Shown here: one piece after another, positions 44,244 to 56,106 of the stretch
How positions within the stretch are numbered: the stretch's first letter is position 1
Layout of the letters: each line of letters opens with the position of its first letter
Source of the DNA: Amanita rubescens
Lineage: Eukaryota; Basidiomycota; Agaricomycetes; Agaricales; Amanitaceae
Reading direction: 5' to 3'
DNA: 64,000 nt
Assembly: GCA_015039365.1 (NCBI GenBank)
Contig: WION01000153.1
Span: 1-64,000, forward strand
Made by a program: the position numbers and the translations under genes
Notes under the pieces: model-generated
Databases searched by the model: none
Told to the model about the DNA's origin: nothing
Seen by the model: the letters and a program-made list of their open reading frames with translations, nothing else

Positions 44244-44255
44244 GGGCCCATAACC
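44244..44255 (-). other. Primer-binding site, half-tRNA type (initiator Met)
   Basis: The plus strand reads GGGCCCATAACC abutting the LTR. This equals the anticodon-stem-loop segment of eukaryotic initiator tRNA-Met as I recall it (CAT anticodon inside), so the element strand is complementary to an internal part of that tRNA. Drosophila copia is known to prime from a cleaved initiator-tRNA half in the same way. There is no TGG start complementary to a tRNA 3' CCA end. Confidence 0.65.
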
Positions 44256-44659
44256 TGACGAAAGGGAAACGCCCAGTAGCGCAGCGTCGAGGAGTTAAAG
44301 CGATAGCTTACCCGATGTGTAAAGTAGCAGACCACTCAGCTAAGAAGATGGTGGTAGGAGGTTAAGAGAGCTTGTTCCTATTCTACGGTACATGGCAGGT
44401 TTATATACTGTCTGTGTCCTAATAGGTAACAACATAGGTAAATATATGTAACTACATATGTCATACTCATATATGGAAATATGGAGCTGCGCTGATGTCA
44501 TGCGCAGCTATGGTGTCATATGGCGCCATCCGCAGTAAGGATGACGCAAGCGTACTAGAACCTTCTACAAGGTTCTATCTATATATATCCTAATCTGCTT
44601 AGTAAGCAGATAAGATAAGATCTCCTTGTTATCTTAGATTAGATAAGATAACTTCGTCA
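44256..44659 (-). repeat. Copia 5' LTR
   Basis: Same 404 bp sequence as 36,340-36,743, next to the primer-binding site. It would hold the element's promoter; a run of TATATATA is present near 44,579-44,587. Confidence 0.93.
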
Positions 44660-44664
44660 AAAGA
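44660..44664. repeat. Target-site duplication, right copy
   Basis: AAAGA directly right of the LTR, matching 36,335-36,339. Confidence 0.9.
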
Positions 44665-45414
44665 TGCGTGCGACGTTTTCGGCAGTGGCAGGTGTGTGGA
44701 CAGGTGCCTCGACAAATGTAGAGTCCTCAATGATCGACAGGGTGGGTAAGTATGGTGTAAGAATCCTATCATTTCTCACTGCATCCGGCTTTAAGGTGAC
44801 CAACGTGAAAAGCCCTATGTACGGAAGAATTGGTTCAACGTTGCCAGGTAATTCTTCTGCTCCCTGGTCCTCCAGTGAAATGTCCACAAGAAGTTCAAAG
44901 ACCTGATGGACAACACCTCAGGGTTGTGAAAAACTCAAGGCAGGGCATAATGTACCTTGTGCAGGGGTTTCCACTTCGCTTTAGAAGTAGTTGAAACATA
45001 TGTCAGGAGATATTTGAGGATAGGGATTGGGAGAGAGAGGACAACCTCATTCAATGCAGTGAAGAAGGCATGGCAAGTTGGGCACACTGTTAGTATATGC
45101 TATCTGTTTAGAGCATACAGATTACAGGCTTATACTTACAAAAGATGCCATTTGTCGCTGCATTCCTTCGATAATTATCACGTAAAACACCAAGTCTGAC
45201 TGCGTTGAGAAGCTGACGACCTAAATGTTACTAGATGATACTACATCACCATTTCACTACCAACCTGCTGCTCTCCTGCTGTAGCTGCATCGATGATGTA
45301 AGTGTATTGAGTGTGTCCCATGAAGTGCAGACAAATCACTCAGCGATAGTCGTAGGTCTTCTGAATGTTAACATTAACAAATTGCGAGAAACTTGCTTGT
45401 GAATTGCCCGCCAT
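44660..45414 (-). pseudogene. Hypothetical gene split by a Copia element, 5' part
   Basis: A candidate start ATG is at 45,414 (MAGNSQASFSQF). Three GT-AG introns join exons reading GRQLLNAVRLGVLRDNYRRN, CPTCHAFFTALNEVVLSLP, PILKYLLTYVSTTSKAKWK, VFELLVDISLEDQGAEELPG and IIEDSTFVEAPVHTPATAEN up to the retrotransposon. The same exon continues on the other side at 36,339. CPTCH hints at a small metal-binding site. I do not recognise the family. With the 8.3 kb element inside an exon the gene is presumably inactive in this allele. Confidence 0.6.
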
Positions 45415-45553
45415 TGTTAGGGAGGTTCCGAGGTTGAGACCAATGTCGAAAAGGGGGACGCTCGCCAAGATCTCACCTGACTAATCGTTCGGCGGCTTCC
45501 GTGCCCTCCTAGTACTCACTACCGGGACCCTCCCATTCTGGGACCCCTCTGGA

Positions 45554-45934
45554 CTAGTGACTCTCAGTTGCACACAAGTAGCCGTTCCACGAACCGCCCA
45601 TTTGCGGGATCCAAGCATTCGCATACTTACCATTGTCCACCACCCTATCCAAGTCCGGACTCCCCTGAGATGGCGGCAGGTCCGTCCTCGTATCACCGAG
45701 TTGCAGAAAGACATCTAAGTGGGTCCCATGCTCCTTTGGGGAGCGCTTACCGATGTCCTTCGCGTAGGCGACACGACAAGGGCAAGTTGTACGGTAAATC
45801 GAGAAGAGAAACAATATGGTGTCGGTGCTGTGTTTCCTCGAGTTAATATCAATTCCGTTACGTGTACAAAGAATGAAATCGCAACTTGATATTAAATACG
45901 CATCTATACATCTCGTACTCTCAAGTATGACCAA
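45554..45934 (-). other. Possible upstream exon of the split gene
   Basis: The minus strand carries an open stretch including SPKEHGTHLDVFLQLGDTRT and LDRVVDNG followed by a good GTAAGT donor. It lies just upstream of the candidate start of the split gene and may be its first exon or a separate relic. No start codon could be fixed. Confidence 0.3.
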
Positions 45935-47643
45935 TAATAGCTCTCGGACTGTATGACTCCTCTAGGTATTGGATTTCCTCGTCCGTCAACTTGACTTGCA
46001 CGGACTCTGTTATAAGCAGAATTTAGCAACAGGAAATAGCGCGGAGAGCGCAGAACAAGACATACTGATCGTGTCATTTAATTTCTCAACCGAAGAGGTA
46101 CCCACAATCGGCGCCGCGACAACTGATATTTCCGGATTGGCTACTACTTCCAAGAGTCGAACAACCTACTCACCATCCTTGGACAAAACCCAGGCAAGCG
46201 CTACCTGCGCCATACTGATATCCTTCTTCTTCGCAATCTCTTCGACACGCTCAACGATTTTGGTTATAAGATGATCCGCCTTGTATCTAGAAATAAACCT
46301 ACAGCACTCTCAGCAACTTCCAATAGTAGGAATAAGACTCATATCACCTGTCTGTCTCACTGCGTCGTGTTTTCGTTCCAATGGGGTGACTGAGAATGCC
46401 ACCAGCAAGAGGGGACCAAGGGATTGAGCCAACGCCAAAGTGCTGTCCATATAAACAATCAGAGGATGAACGGGTGGGGTAAGATTGTTAATAAACCTTG
46501 AGCGTGGGCATCATTTCGCGCTCTTCTTCTCTGTAAACAAGGCTGTAATGGTTTTGCATCGATATGAATGGAGTCAATTTGTTCGTGATAGCATAATCTG
46601 TCAGTTTCACGATGGGATTGGATTATTAAATGGAACTGGTACAAATTGATAACAGTACTTTGCATAGCGTGGACTAGCGGAGGTAAGAGCGATGATACGG
46701 CCAATGAAATGATTGGAACTTACATTGCCAAGCCCAGCAGGATGACATGCCAATGTATCGCACATATCCGGCCTTGACAACGTCATGGAGTGCCTCCATC
46801 TGTTGGTACAATCAACATCTTCAGAGAGGTAATTAAACTTTGTCATACAGTCTCCGCAATCGGCGTGTTGGGATCGAAGCGATGGCCTGATATAAATGGT
46901 CAAGATAATCCAAGAAATGAATAATGTATCTTACATTGCAAGACGTCGATATAATCCAATTGAAGCCTATTCAAACTAGCTTTGACAGAGTCAAAGATGT
47001 GCTAGGAATCCTTTAACACGGACGCGCGTTGACTAAAAGTTGAATTATCACCTTGCGACTCAAACCATGTTGATTGACAAATCCATGTTCGTCCGGGAGC
47101 AGGCCTGCCCTCATGAGGGAAATTCCATGCACCGGGAAGTAGACCTGAAAGAATCGTGATTGAGTCAGCCGAACTGCGAAGCAAAGGTGTAGTGACCTTT
47201 GTCATGACAACGATTTCGTCCCGCGGAAGGTTGAACTGTTTGATGGCCTTCCCAAGAACGATCTCGGATACGCCGTTGGAGTAAATCTTGATCAATCAAT
47301 CTGTTCGTTATCATACAGACGATTCAGAGCAAGGAGTCATACATTAGCTGTGTCAAATGCATTGATCCCAGCATCGTACCTAGTTGTAGGTTGTAGCTCA
47401 GTACCTCATACACGTGCAACTTCAAACTTACGCAGCCTTAATCATCTTGAGAGATTCTTCTTCGTCTAATACCCACCCATCCCACTCGGGGGTACCATAC
47501 GACATACATCCCAATATGATCCTAGAGACCTTCAGACCCGATTGCCCCAATCGCACTGATTATCACGTTAAATCTTGTTTCGAACCCTACCAGATACAGT
47601 ACATACCATATGGCATTTCTCTTTTCTGTGGCAAGGTGGACAT
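45921..47643 (-). CDS. Aldo-keto reductase, paralog B
   Basis: It starts [12 protein letters not shown] (ATG 47,643) and is spliced like paralog [32 protein letters not shown] plus [81 protein letters not shown], and a C-terminus LEESYSPRAIIGHT with TGA at 45,923-45,921. It carries the AKR Asp-Tyr-Lys-His set as far as seen. NADPH-dependent reductase, substrate unknown. It is closest to paralog C, with which it shares introns and flanks, so B and C arose by a recent tandem duplication. Confidence 0.78.
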
Positions 47644-48160
47644 CGTCGTGGTTTCTCCTGGTGATAGTAAGGTAGATGCGATGAAAGGCTGAATATCTCA
47701 GAACCCAGTAACGCTGATATATAAGATGAAGGTTGAAACACGGCAATAATCGGCATGAGAGGCGCGGATGGCCATCCGAATCGAAATGACGCGTCATCGG
47801 CATGAGGGAAGCGGAAGGTCCCAAGCCGAAAGAGTCCTGCTAAAAGATTTGTATCCGTTTTCGCCACAGCGTTCCAGTAATTTCATTGTTAACAACGTTC
47901 AGTAGCGAATTACGGCGTGCCTCCGAATTTTTATCGCTACAATCTGAGCGTCTGAGTATCGGTCTTCCGACAGGTGATGCGTTCAACGGACGGCTTACGC
48001 AAGAGTATTATGAACAATGGCCCGCTGCATGCGTAAGCATCCCCTGGTAGATATGAGGATTAGGGCAGTTATTTGGTTCCGCCAGTGCCACGCTATCATT
48101 GAGCGTCGATGAGTAATAACGTCAGCTATTTTTGTAATACACCGCCTAGTACGGCTGTGC

Positions 48161-48761
48161 CAGTCACTTGCCCCCTGCAGCCTCAGATCCAAGAAACGAA
48201 CATGGCGCGTCAGAGTTTATTCCGCCGATGCTCCGGCGACGCCCGTTGAGATGGTTGGTGTCGAAGTTATTCTTAGACGATGATCCGGTCCAGATCTGTG
48301 TTATGGCAACTCTGGGAATAACCTCTCGGACATTTTCCCAATTATACCCGCAGTAACATCGACCCGGGAGTGCATAACAACTGACTGAACAGGATTCAAA
48401 TTCCCTAATTTCATATCGATAGTGGATGATTGGCAGGTGTTGAACCGCCACTATGGACTTGAATTGAATGCTCAGGTGCTCAGGGCTTATGGGTTCCGCT
48501 CCATATTTTTTGGGGAGGGACATAGCACTGAATCGCGTCTTTTTGTTTTGCGGTTGAGGGTTGGTAGCAAGGGAGGAGGTGGACCTCCTGAGCCTCATCA
48601 GCCGACACCAGAATAAAGGTGTTCCCGGATGATAGGTGAACCGCAACAACTTGAAGCGCACTCTGACATTAACAAAGAGAGAGAGAGATAGTGCGCACAG
48701 AGAATGAAATCGTTACTTGATATTTACCATCATTGAACACGAATCTATATCTCTCGTACTC
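48161..48761. other. Spacer between the tandem AKR units
   Basis: A minus-strand open frame of 165 codons (48,164-48,661) and a short plus-strand frame are present but have no family features. A GA microsatellite-like run sits at about 48,677-48,690. I see no supported gene. Confidence 0.35.
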
Positions 48762-50481
48762 TTAAGTATGACCAATAATGGATCTCGGACTATATGGCTC
48801 CTCCAGGTACTGTATTTCCTCGTCCGTCAACTTGACTTGCACGGACTCTGTTATAGTCAGAATTTAGAAACAGAAAACGGCGCGGAGAGAACAGGTTAAG
48901 ACATACTGATTGTGTCATTTAATCTCTCAACCGAAGAGGTGCCCACAATCGGCGCCGTGACAGCTGACGTGTGTGCTCAGATGGGCTACTTCCAAGAACC
49001 GAACAACCCACCATCCTTGGACAAGACCCAGGCAAGCGCTACTTGCGCCATACTAATATTCCTCTTCTTCGCAATCTCTTCGACACGCTCAATAATTTTG
49101 CTCGTAACATCCGTTTCGTATCTAGGAATGGTCCTGCAGCAGTCTTAGCGACTTCCAATAGGAATAAGACTCGTATTACCTGTCTGTCTCACTCCGTTGT
49201 GTCTTAGTTTCAGGGGGACGACTGAGAATACCGCGAGCAAGAGGGGACCAAGGGATTGAGCCAACGCCAAAGTGCTGTCCGTATAGAACAATCAGAGGGT
49301 GAACAGGCGGGGTACGATTATGATAAACCTTGAGCGTGGGCATCATTTCGCGCTCTTCTTCTCTATAAACAAGGCTGTAATGGTTTTGCATCGATATGAA
49401 TGGAGTCAATTTGTTCGCGATAGCATAGTCTGTCAGTTTCACGATGGGTGAATTATTAAATGGAACTGGTGTAAACGGATAACAGTACTTTGCATAGCGT
49501 GGACTAGCGGGGGTAAGAACGATGAGATCGCCAATGGAATGCTTGGAACTTACATTGCCAAGCCCAGCAGGATGACATGCCAATGTATCGCACATATCCT
49601 GCCTTGACAACGTCATGGAGTGCCTCCATCTGTTGGTACAATCAACATCTCCTGAAAGTAATTAAACTTTGTCATACAGTCTCCGCAATCGGCGTGTTTG
49701 AATCGAAGCGATGACCTGGGGTAAATGGTCAAGATGATCCAAAAAACGGATGATGTATCTTACATTGCAATACGTCGATGTAATCCAACTGAAGCCTCTT
49801 CAAGCTAGCTTTGACGGAGTCAAAGATGTGCTAGGAATCCTTTAACACAGACGTGCGTTTACTGCAAAGCAAGACATTACCTTGCGACTCAAACCATGTC
49901 GATTGACAAATCCATATTCATCCGGGGGCAGGCCTGTCTTCATGAAGGAGAGTGCAGGCGATTCGGGTACGGCGAAGTAGACCTTAACAAATCATGATTG
50001 AGTCACTGGATGCAGAAGTGCAAAAAGTGGAGTAACCTTGGTCATGACAACGATTTCGTCCCGCGGTAGGTTAAACTGTTTGATGGCCTTCCCAAGAACG
50101 ATCTCAGATACACCGTTGGAGTAAATCTTGATCAATCGATTAGCTCGCTATAATACTAACGATTCAGAGCACGGAGCCATCATACATTAGCTGTGTCGAA
50201 TGTATTGATCCCAGCATCGTACCTAGTTGCAGCTCAGTACAACCCTTACAGGTGCAACTTCAAACTTACGCAGCCTTAATCATCTTGAGAGATTCCTCTT
50301 CGCCTAATACCCAGCTTTCCCACTCGGGAGTGCCGTACGACATACATCCCAATATGATCCTAGAGACCTTCAGACCCGATTGCCCCAATCGCACTGATTA
50401 TCACGTTAAATCTTGTTTGGAACCCTACCAGATACAGCACACACCATAGGGCATTTCTCTTTTCTGTGGCAAGGTGGACAT
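48762..50481 (-). CDS. Aldo-keto reductase, paralog C
   Basis: It starts [12 protein letters not shown] (ATG 50,481) and ends IGHT with TAA at 48,764-48,762. Exons match paralog B closely but the substrate-loop region differs ([17 protein letters not shown] against VYFPVHGISLMRAG in B). [20 protein letters not shown] and [16 protein letters not shown] are retained. Splice sites are GT-AG with 45-60 bp introns. A change of loop length in otherwise near copies suggests altered substrate range, which is inference. Confidence 0.78.
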
Positions 50482-50960
50482 CTTCGTGGTTTCTCCTGGT
50501 GATAGTAAGGTAGATGGAGAATACCTCAGAATAGAGCAACACTGGTATAAAAGATAAAACACGGCAACAATAAGCGTGAGAGGCGCGGATGCCATCCGAA
50601 CCGAAACGGCGCGTCATCAGCGCAGAAAGGTGGCCGAGTCGAAAGAGTCCTCCCTAGTCCTCCTGAAAGATCTTTCATTTTCGCTTCATCATTTTAGTAA
50701 TCAAAAGCGAATTCCAGCGTGCTTCTAAATCTTCAATCGATACAGCAGCGTAGGCTACAAACGTCTGAGTATCTGTCTGCCGACGGCGGCTGCGGTGACG
50801 CGTTCAACAGGTGACTTACGGCAAGAGTATTATGAGTAGGTGGTCCGCTGCGTACTAAGCGGTTATTTGGTTCTGCCAGTGCTATATCATCATTACTCAG
50901 CGGCATGTCGACTATTTTTGGATATTCATAACATATCCAAATTGGGAATAATAGCACAAC

Positions 50961-51876
50961 ACACCAAATCCTGCGTCCTTTTATTCTGCAATCGAAATTG
51001 AAGAACGCTTACTAGTCTAGCTTCGATTCAACCATCCGATCCAAGAATCGAACATCGCACGTACCAGATGGTTAACTGGTCTTTACATTCTCCTTCTTTC
51101 AAATAGATCATGGAATTCCGGAAGAATTGATGATCGATTACGACCGCAGCATAGAATCTTGAATTTCCGCAGTGCGTAAGTTGTAAAGTGCTTTTGAGAT
51201 CAAGCTTAGCTCTGTAACGATTGCGTGGTGTCAACTCGTTTTGATTGGACAAGAATAAATTTCTCACGAAGAAAATAAATAAATAAATGCTCATATACCA
51301 TCTCGTCCATCCCCGAGGTATCATCGATATCGTTGCTTCCGGCCCAACATAGTCCCCTCATCTTACGGCACTCACCTCATCTACTCGAGGTTCTTCCGCA
51401 GCATAGATAAGAATCAGCGCTACTCACGGCCTCGTGTACCGATAACGACATCATTGGATCCGGGTCCATATATGTTTCAGGAATCTCTGGCTACGATCTG
51501 GCGCTGCACTCAACTTGTGCGATATCAGAGGTGTAGCATGCACCGGATGATAGAAACATGGGATGACATGGTCACATTAAACAAGGGCTTGAAAGCAACA
51601 AATACCGAATAAGATCCGATATTTGAATTTCAGCAGCTCCAATGACCGAGTCGAGAACCAGTCCTTTTGATACCATCACGCCGCACAGAGCCAATATTGA
51701 GCAAAGAGTCGCACGCAGGGCGAAAGCAGGTAAACGGGGTTTCGGACGTCAAGTGGGAATAGAAGTAGCCCCTTTGGCAATATGGACGGGTCGCCTGACA
51801 TATTATGACATGCGGGTACTAGACATTTGGCTAGGCGCTTTCCTGCCGCGATTCTGAGAGTTTGGGGTGACACATG
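50961..51876. other. Intergenic stretch
   Basis: No gene supported. A plus-strand frame at 51,642-51,857 (MTESRTSPFD start) is uninterrupted and basic but has no recognised domain. Confidence 0.3.
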
Positions 51877-52080
51877 TCAATAAACAGGGATTTTGCCTCT
51901 CTCATACTGATCGGGCAGCCATCTATCAAAGACAAAATCCAGGTGTTGGTTCTCGAGCTTAAAACGGGGACGAAGGACCGATAACGCACCTAATCCCACG
52001 ATCCCCAGTGTTACGACTGCCGGTATGACGTCCTGTGTGAACATAATCCAAGCGCCTACTACCACAGCGTCATCATCCAG
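51877..52080 (-). CDS. Small membrane protein, C-terminal exon(s)
   Basis: The minus strand reads DDDAVVVGAWIMFTQDVIPAV, a hydrophobic stretch (VVTLGIVGLGALSVL), then RPRFKLENQHLDFVFD and ends QYERGKIPVY with TGA at 51,879-51,877. An intron acceptor (CACAG) just upstream of the DDD suggests an earlier exon toward 52,130 that I could not fix. One transmembrane helix with a charged C-terminal tail; family not recognised. Confidence 0.4.
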   Translation of the reverse strand: MDDDAVVVGAWIMFTQDVIPAVVTLGIVGLGALSVLRPRFKLENQHLDFVFDRWLPDQYERGKIPVY

Positions 52081-53051
52081 CTGTGTACGATGAGGGCCGA
52101 TAAAATGGGTATAGGGGCTTGGTGATGTGATGGTCTACATCATCGCGTAAGAGCCTGGAAGAAGCTAGATTAGTGAAATTGAAGTGGAGTTACATGAGGC
52201 ACTTATAAAGTAGAACCTCAACCTTTACCTCAATTCACCCACAGTTCAGGTCGATAGTTTGCCTCCCTTGCTGGCTGGCTGGCGAGCAGAGCTTGTTGGT
52301 GGGCATCATGACGGTAAGGATGGAGAATTTGGGCGTGACGCGTGATGGCAAATCATGGCAACCGTCGCTTGCCACGCAATGCTCACTGGGTGCTGGACGC
52401 TCTGTTCCGACGCTAGTGTCAGACCACTGTCAGTACACATCAACTTGCCCGCCACACCACATATGATGGCCCTGGCTACGTTAACATTTGGGAACGCCAC
52501 CGCCTCATGGTCGAATTAAACTCGACCACGAGGCATTTTGCCATTCATTGACCACTTACCTCATTCCTGGCCCACCATGCCTCACGCGTGTGATTCAGCA
52601 GCAACAATGTTCAGAGGTACAAGTAAGAGCCGGGTGCAAAAAATTGAATGGGCAAGGTGAGTCTATTGCGGGCACTCTTCACCTCTTCCGGAAGCCTTAT
52701 TCAATAATTTGACAGAAATAGATGTGAGAAGCGCCACGAAAGCAAATAGAATGAACCCATGACTAGTTTGAAGTGTTGCGATAGCGCTTTTTGGTGTTAT
52801 ACTGGCGTCATTCAGTACGTTCCTTCACTCGCCGCCTTACGGCCTTATATCAAACTATTACTTCATACGTTTCAGGCACTTGACAATCGTGTTTGCCAAG
52901 ATCAGAATCAACCGGATCATCACTAATTCAAATCACCCCTTAGGCGGCGACAGCCACGATAAGTAAATGTTTCGTGAGCTCTCACTGCTGCTGTTCTAGT
53001 TCCATCCGCGCTATGGTATAGTCGCAATTTCGTTCACACCCACAACTCGCC
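52081..53051. other. Intergenic stretch
   Basis: No gene is supported. Short frames on both strands lack features. The last 100 bp before 53,052 form a pyrimidine-rich leader typical of a fungal transcription start region. Confidence 0.35.
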
Positions 53052-54422
53052 ATGGATCCCACCCCTCACATTTTGAGTATCGGCTCCGTTTCATTCATCG
53101 ATTCCATCAATCAGCGATGTTCGTCGAAACGAACTACGAAGGAACTTGTCAAGCAAGCGTTGCTTCTCGTTAACGCCGTCTCTATTTCACCCAAGTTTCA
53201 ACTCCAATGGCTACGAAGATACGAGTTGGACCTCGAGCTCTTCCTACGCACTATGCTAGAGTGTGCTCCAACGGCATCAAGTCGGCGATACGTTGCAAGT
53301 GCTATCACCGGATGCAGCGTCAAGGAGTGGAGCAGCCCGGAGACTGCAGAAAATTTACGGGAGCTGGCGATTAATTGGTTTGGTCATCTATTCTGGACTT
53401 GTAAGCCCCGTATCTTCTCCGTTTGAAAATGGTGTTTTCGAGATTGGATTTCTAGTCAAATCAGCAGGCGCCGACGGGATGTTTCCAACAAACAATGAGA
53501 TTCAAGATTACTTTCTTCGCGAACAGGTGCGTTTCGTAGTCTATCAATGTGTGCTCCGCGTCTCGACCTCCTCATAGGTTATGCAACGACATGGTAACCG
53601 GTGCACAGTTACTGGCGTTTATGACTGGTGTAGGGCGCGGAGGCATCAAGTCCCGAAGGCAAGCCTCGATTATGCGTGCATCCTGCCAAGGACCGCCAGG
53701 CTCGATGGCTGTAGGGAAGGATTGTCACAAAGCATTGTCCGTTCGCTTTTATTTACCGATGGAAAGTTGATCCATTCTCTCCATAGCACGAGTATTTCTC
53801 TCCTAAAAGCTGGGATATCTTACAAAATTATGCGCCGGTGACTTTCGACGGAGAGGAAGATCTTCTGGCCGAACTTGAATCGTCAGCTAACGCTATTGCG
53901 ATGGAAGTTGATGCGGGTGATTCGTTTCAGCAATTTTTGTTCACCTTGGAGCCAACTCAGGTTTAGCTAACACTTTTTGACGTTTTCTTGTCTCACCCCT
54001 GACAGGTCCCTGATGAGTATGATATTGTGGCGTACGACCACGCGATAAATGAATTGTGCGCTATCCCACCCCTGCAAGGCCAGATCTCCTTACGTACGCC
54101 GGCGCCAACGGTGTCTTCATCTGGCATTCCCACTCCGTCATCGTCGCTCCTTCAGGTTCATGCAGCGATAGCCAAAGTTCTGCATCGTAGCCGTGCTGGC
54201 ATGGCGATCGACAGGATTAACGAGTATCTGGGTTCCACTCATCCTACGCTACGGAACTTGGACTTCGATAGTGCAAGAGTGACTCTAGAATTGGGAGAAA
54301 GTGTAGAACGTATGTTTGCCAGCATTCCAAGGGACAAGAAGCGTACATCGAGGGATGACAGAACATCTGGAAGACACGAGGCGATTATACGACAGGAATT
54401 GAAGAAACGAAGAATATCTTGA
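53052..54422 (+). CDS. HNH-nuclease-domain protein (Agaricomycete family)
   Basis: It starts MDPTPHILSIGSVSF. Exons by eye: 53,052 to about 53,400; about 53,456-53,526; about 53,578-53,731 (ending QSI before a GTCCGT donor); from CAC at about 53,788 (HEYFSPKSWDIL) to LEPTQ near 53,959; and from VPDEYDIV to TGA at 54,422. The central part, QRHGNRCTVTG followed by VPKASLDYACILPRT, matches the HNH layout of a widespread mushroom family in which this last motif usually reads AHI; here the His is Cys. The C-terminus has the usual VHAAIAKVLHRS segment and a basic tail (KRTSRDDRTSGR, KKRRIS), suggesting nuclear location. Activity is uncertain because of the His to Cys change. Confidence 0.68.
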
Positions 54423-54626
54423 TCGCGACAGTCCCGACATTATCGCCCGCACCATCATCACACACGTGCATGGCCTGCTAGTTGCCATTTTCATCCATAT
54501 TCTACGCCTCAAGAAAATAATATTTCCACGCATATATGTACAAAGTGGTGTTCTACCTGATTTGTCCAACTTTTGACAGATGACATCATCACACCCTCGA
54601 AGCTGCCGTCGATCTTTGCGACGGGA

Positions 54627-54634
54627 TATATAAA
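54627..54634 (+). promoter_or_regulatory. TATA box of the SDR gene
   Basis: TATATAAA lies 40 bp upstream of the ATG at 54,674, a plausible core promoter distance for a short leader. Confidence 0.5.
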
Positions 54635-54673
54635 CGTCCTCACCACGTCATTGCTTCTAAATCGTCTTCCACC

Positions 54674-55850
54674 ATGTCGTCTCTCCTTCGTCGTATCCCC
54701 ACCTTATCATACACCATCCAAAACATCCTTATTTCTACATCAACAATAATATCGTCCGTCTCGTCTTTACTTCTTACCGCCACCGTTATTCTCCCTCTCT
54801 CCATTGTTCGAGTCATCTTGCCTAATCAAATGAAGGCGGATGCTTTGGCCTTCCAGCGGGGCACACACCCGCGTGACCAACGTAAAGTCGTCCTCGTCGT
54901 AGGTGCTAGTCACGGAATCGGCTGCAACGTCGTCCGAGAGTACGCCCAGGAAGATGGTACCACGATCATTGCCGTGTCCAGGTCCATGGGTGCGCCCAGC
55001 CGAGCTTATTAAACCGATAAGCTAATATATGCTCGCATATAGAAGAGTTGGAAGCTATGGTTTCTGACATCGGACCTATGCGAGCGAGTATACGTCTAGA
55101 GGCCCTTGATATGAGTGTTCCGCCAAGAAATATTATGCAAACTACCAGTGAATGGGACGGCAAATACGGTCCCATAACTCACGTATATGCGATCAGCGCC
55201 ACCTCTAATCATCTGGACAATGAGAAGCCATATGACTTGGTACGTGTCATTCTGCATTTTGACACGCTATTTATCTTGGAGGGATGGGTAGGACACTACC
55301 GTTAATGTCAACATTGTAGCCACAGTTATGGCGTCCTACGAGTTCATGAAACCCCGGCGATATGGCACTATCGTGAGTCTCGTTTTTGCGACGGGTCCAC
55401 GCTCTGACACCTGCCACAGTGCGTCGTAGGATCAGTGGCAGGATTGTTCAATCCTGCCAACATCATTTCATATTCGTCCACCAAAGCCTTCATTGAAACA
55501 TTTACGTCCTCGCTGCGAATCCTAGCTCTCGAAGATAATATTGAGGTGATCACAGTTTTCCCTGGCCTCATTGATACACACATGACGTCCAAGATGCGAG
55601 GGCAAGGCAGCACAATTCCTGAGTATGAATTTGCGTCCGCAACAAAGAAAATGAAACGTAGGGTCGAAGGCGGTGGTGTTGGTGTTATTGCATGGCCGGT
55701 CAGGCAAGCTATGGTGATGTATGCTCTCCGCGGTACGCACATTTAGGCTTTGATGAAAAACTAGATTAATCTATTTGAATAGCTCTCAATCCGATCTGTG
55801 AAGATTTGGGTAGATACATTCATATGCGGCGGGGCTTGCTGGCAAGGTGA
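54674..55850 (+). CDS. Short-chain dehydrogenase/reductase, membrane-anchored
   Basis: It begins MSSLLRRIPTLSYTIQN with a hydrophobic helix at about residues 22-50 (SSVSSLLLTATVILPLSIV). The Rossmann motif VVLVVGASHGIG at about 74-85 is the SDR TGxxxGIG equivalent. After a first intron: LEALDMS, then VYAISATSN, then NVNIVATVMASYEFMKP, VGSVAGLFNP and the catalytic YSSTK. A further exon (LNPICEDLGRYIHMRRGLLA) ends with TGA at 55,848-55,850. The pattern resembles 3-ketodihydrosphingosine reductase-like SDRs anchored to the ER, but the substrate cannot be assigned. Confidence 0.78.
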
Positions 55851-56106
55851 CCTGACTGAACAATAACCGTCGCAAATGGTTTGTTGCTTTACATTCTGGG
55901 GAGTTTTTGTAGATATTGGCACGTGGAATGATCGTGAAGGAAAGAACTTATGTTACTGGTCGCCCTAGCTGTGGTTTTACGATTTTTGCTTCGGCGTCAA
56001 AAGGGTGTGAATTAGGCTATCGGTATTCCCACAAGAAGTTTGTCACACCTTTTAACTGCTGCGTACGCAGGCATCCATCGTTGCTTTGCTTTATCAAACG
56101 ACATCA

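Larger units (their letters stand above)
36340..44659 (-). mobile_element. Complete Ty1/Copia LTR retrotransposon, 8320 bp
   Basis: Two 404 bp LTRs (36,340-36,743 and 44,256-44,659) begin TGACGAA and end TTCGTCA, appear identical by eye, and are flanked by a perfect 5 bp duplication AAAGA (36,335-36,339 and 44,660-44,664). The element lies on the minus strand: 5' LTR at the right, primer-binding site next to it, a 1.4 kb leader with one convincing extra frame, a single gag-pol frame of 2031 codons, a polypurine tract and the 3' LTR. Domain order protease-integrase-reverse transcriptase-RNase H defines Copia. No internal stop in gag-pol and the identical LTRs point to very recent, possibly still active, insertion. 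Confidence 0.95.
45921..50960. repeat. Tandem segmental duplication carrying AKR B and AKR C
   Basis: The segment from about 45,921 to 48,160 is repeated in the same orientation at about 48,762 to 50,960. Besides the AKR genes, the upstream flanks match (for example the tract around 47,950-48,060 against 50,755-50,860). The piece at 48,160-48,760 is present once and lies between the copies. Confidence 0.7.
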
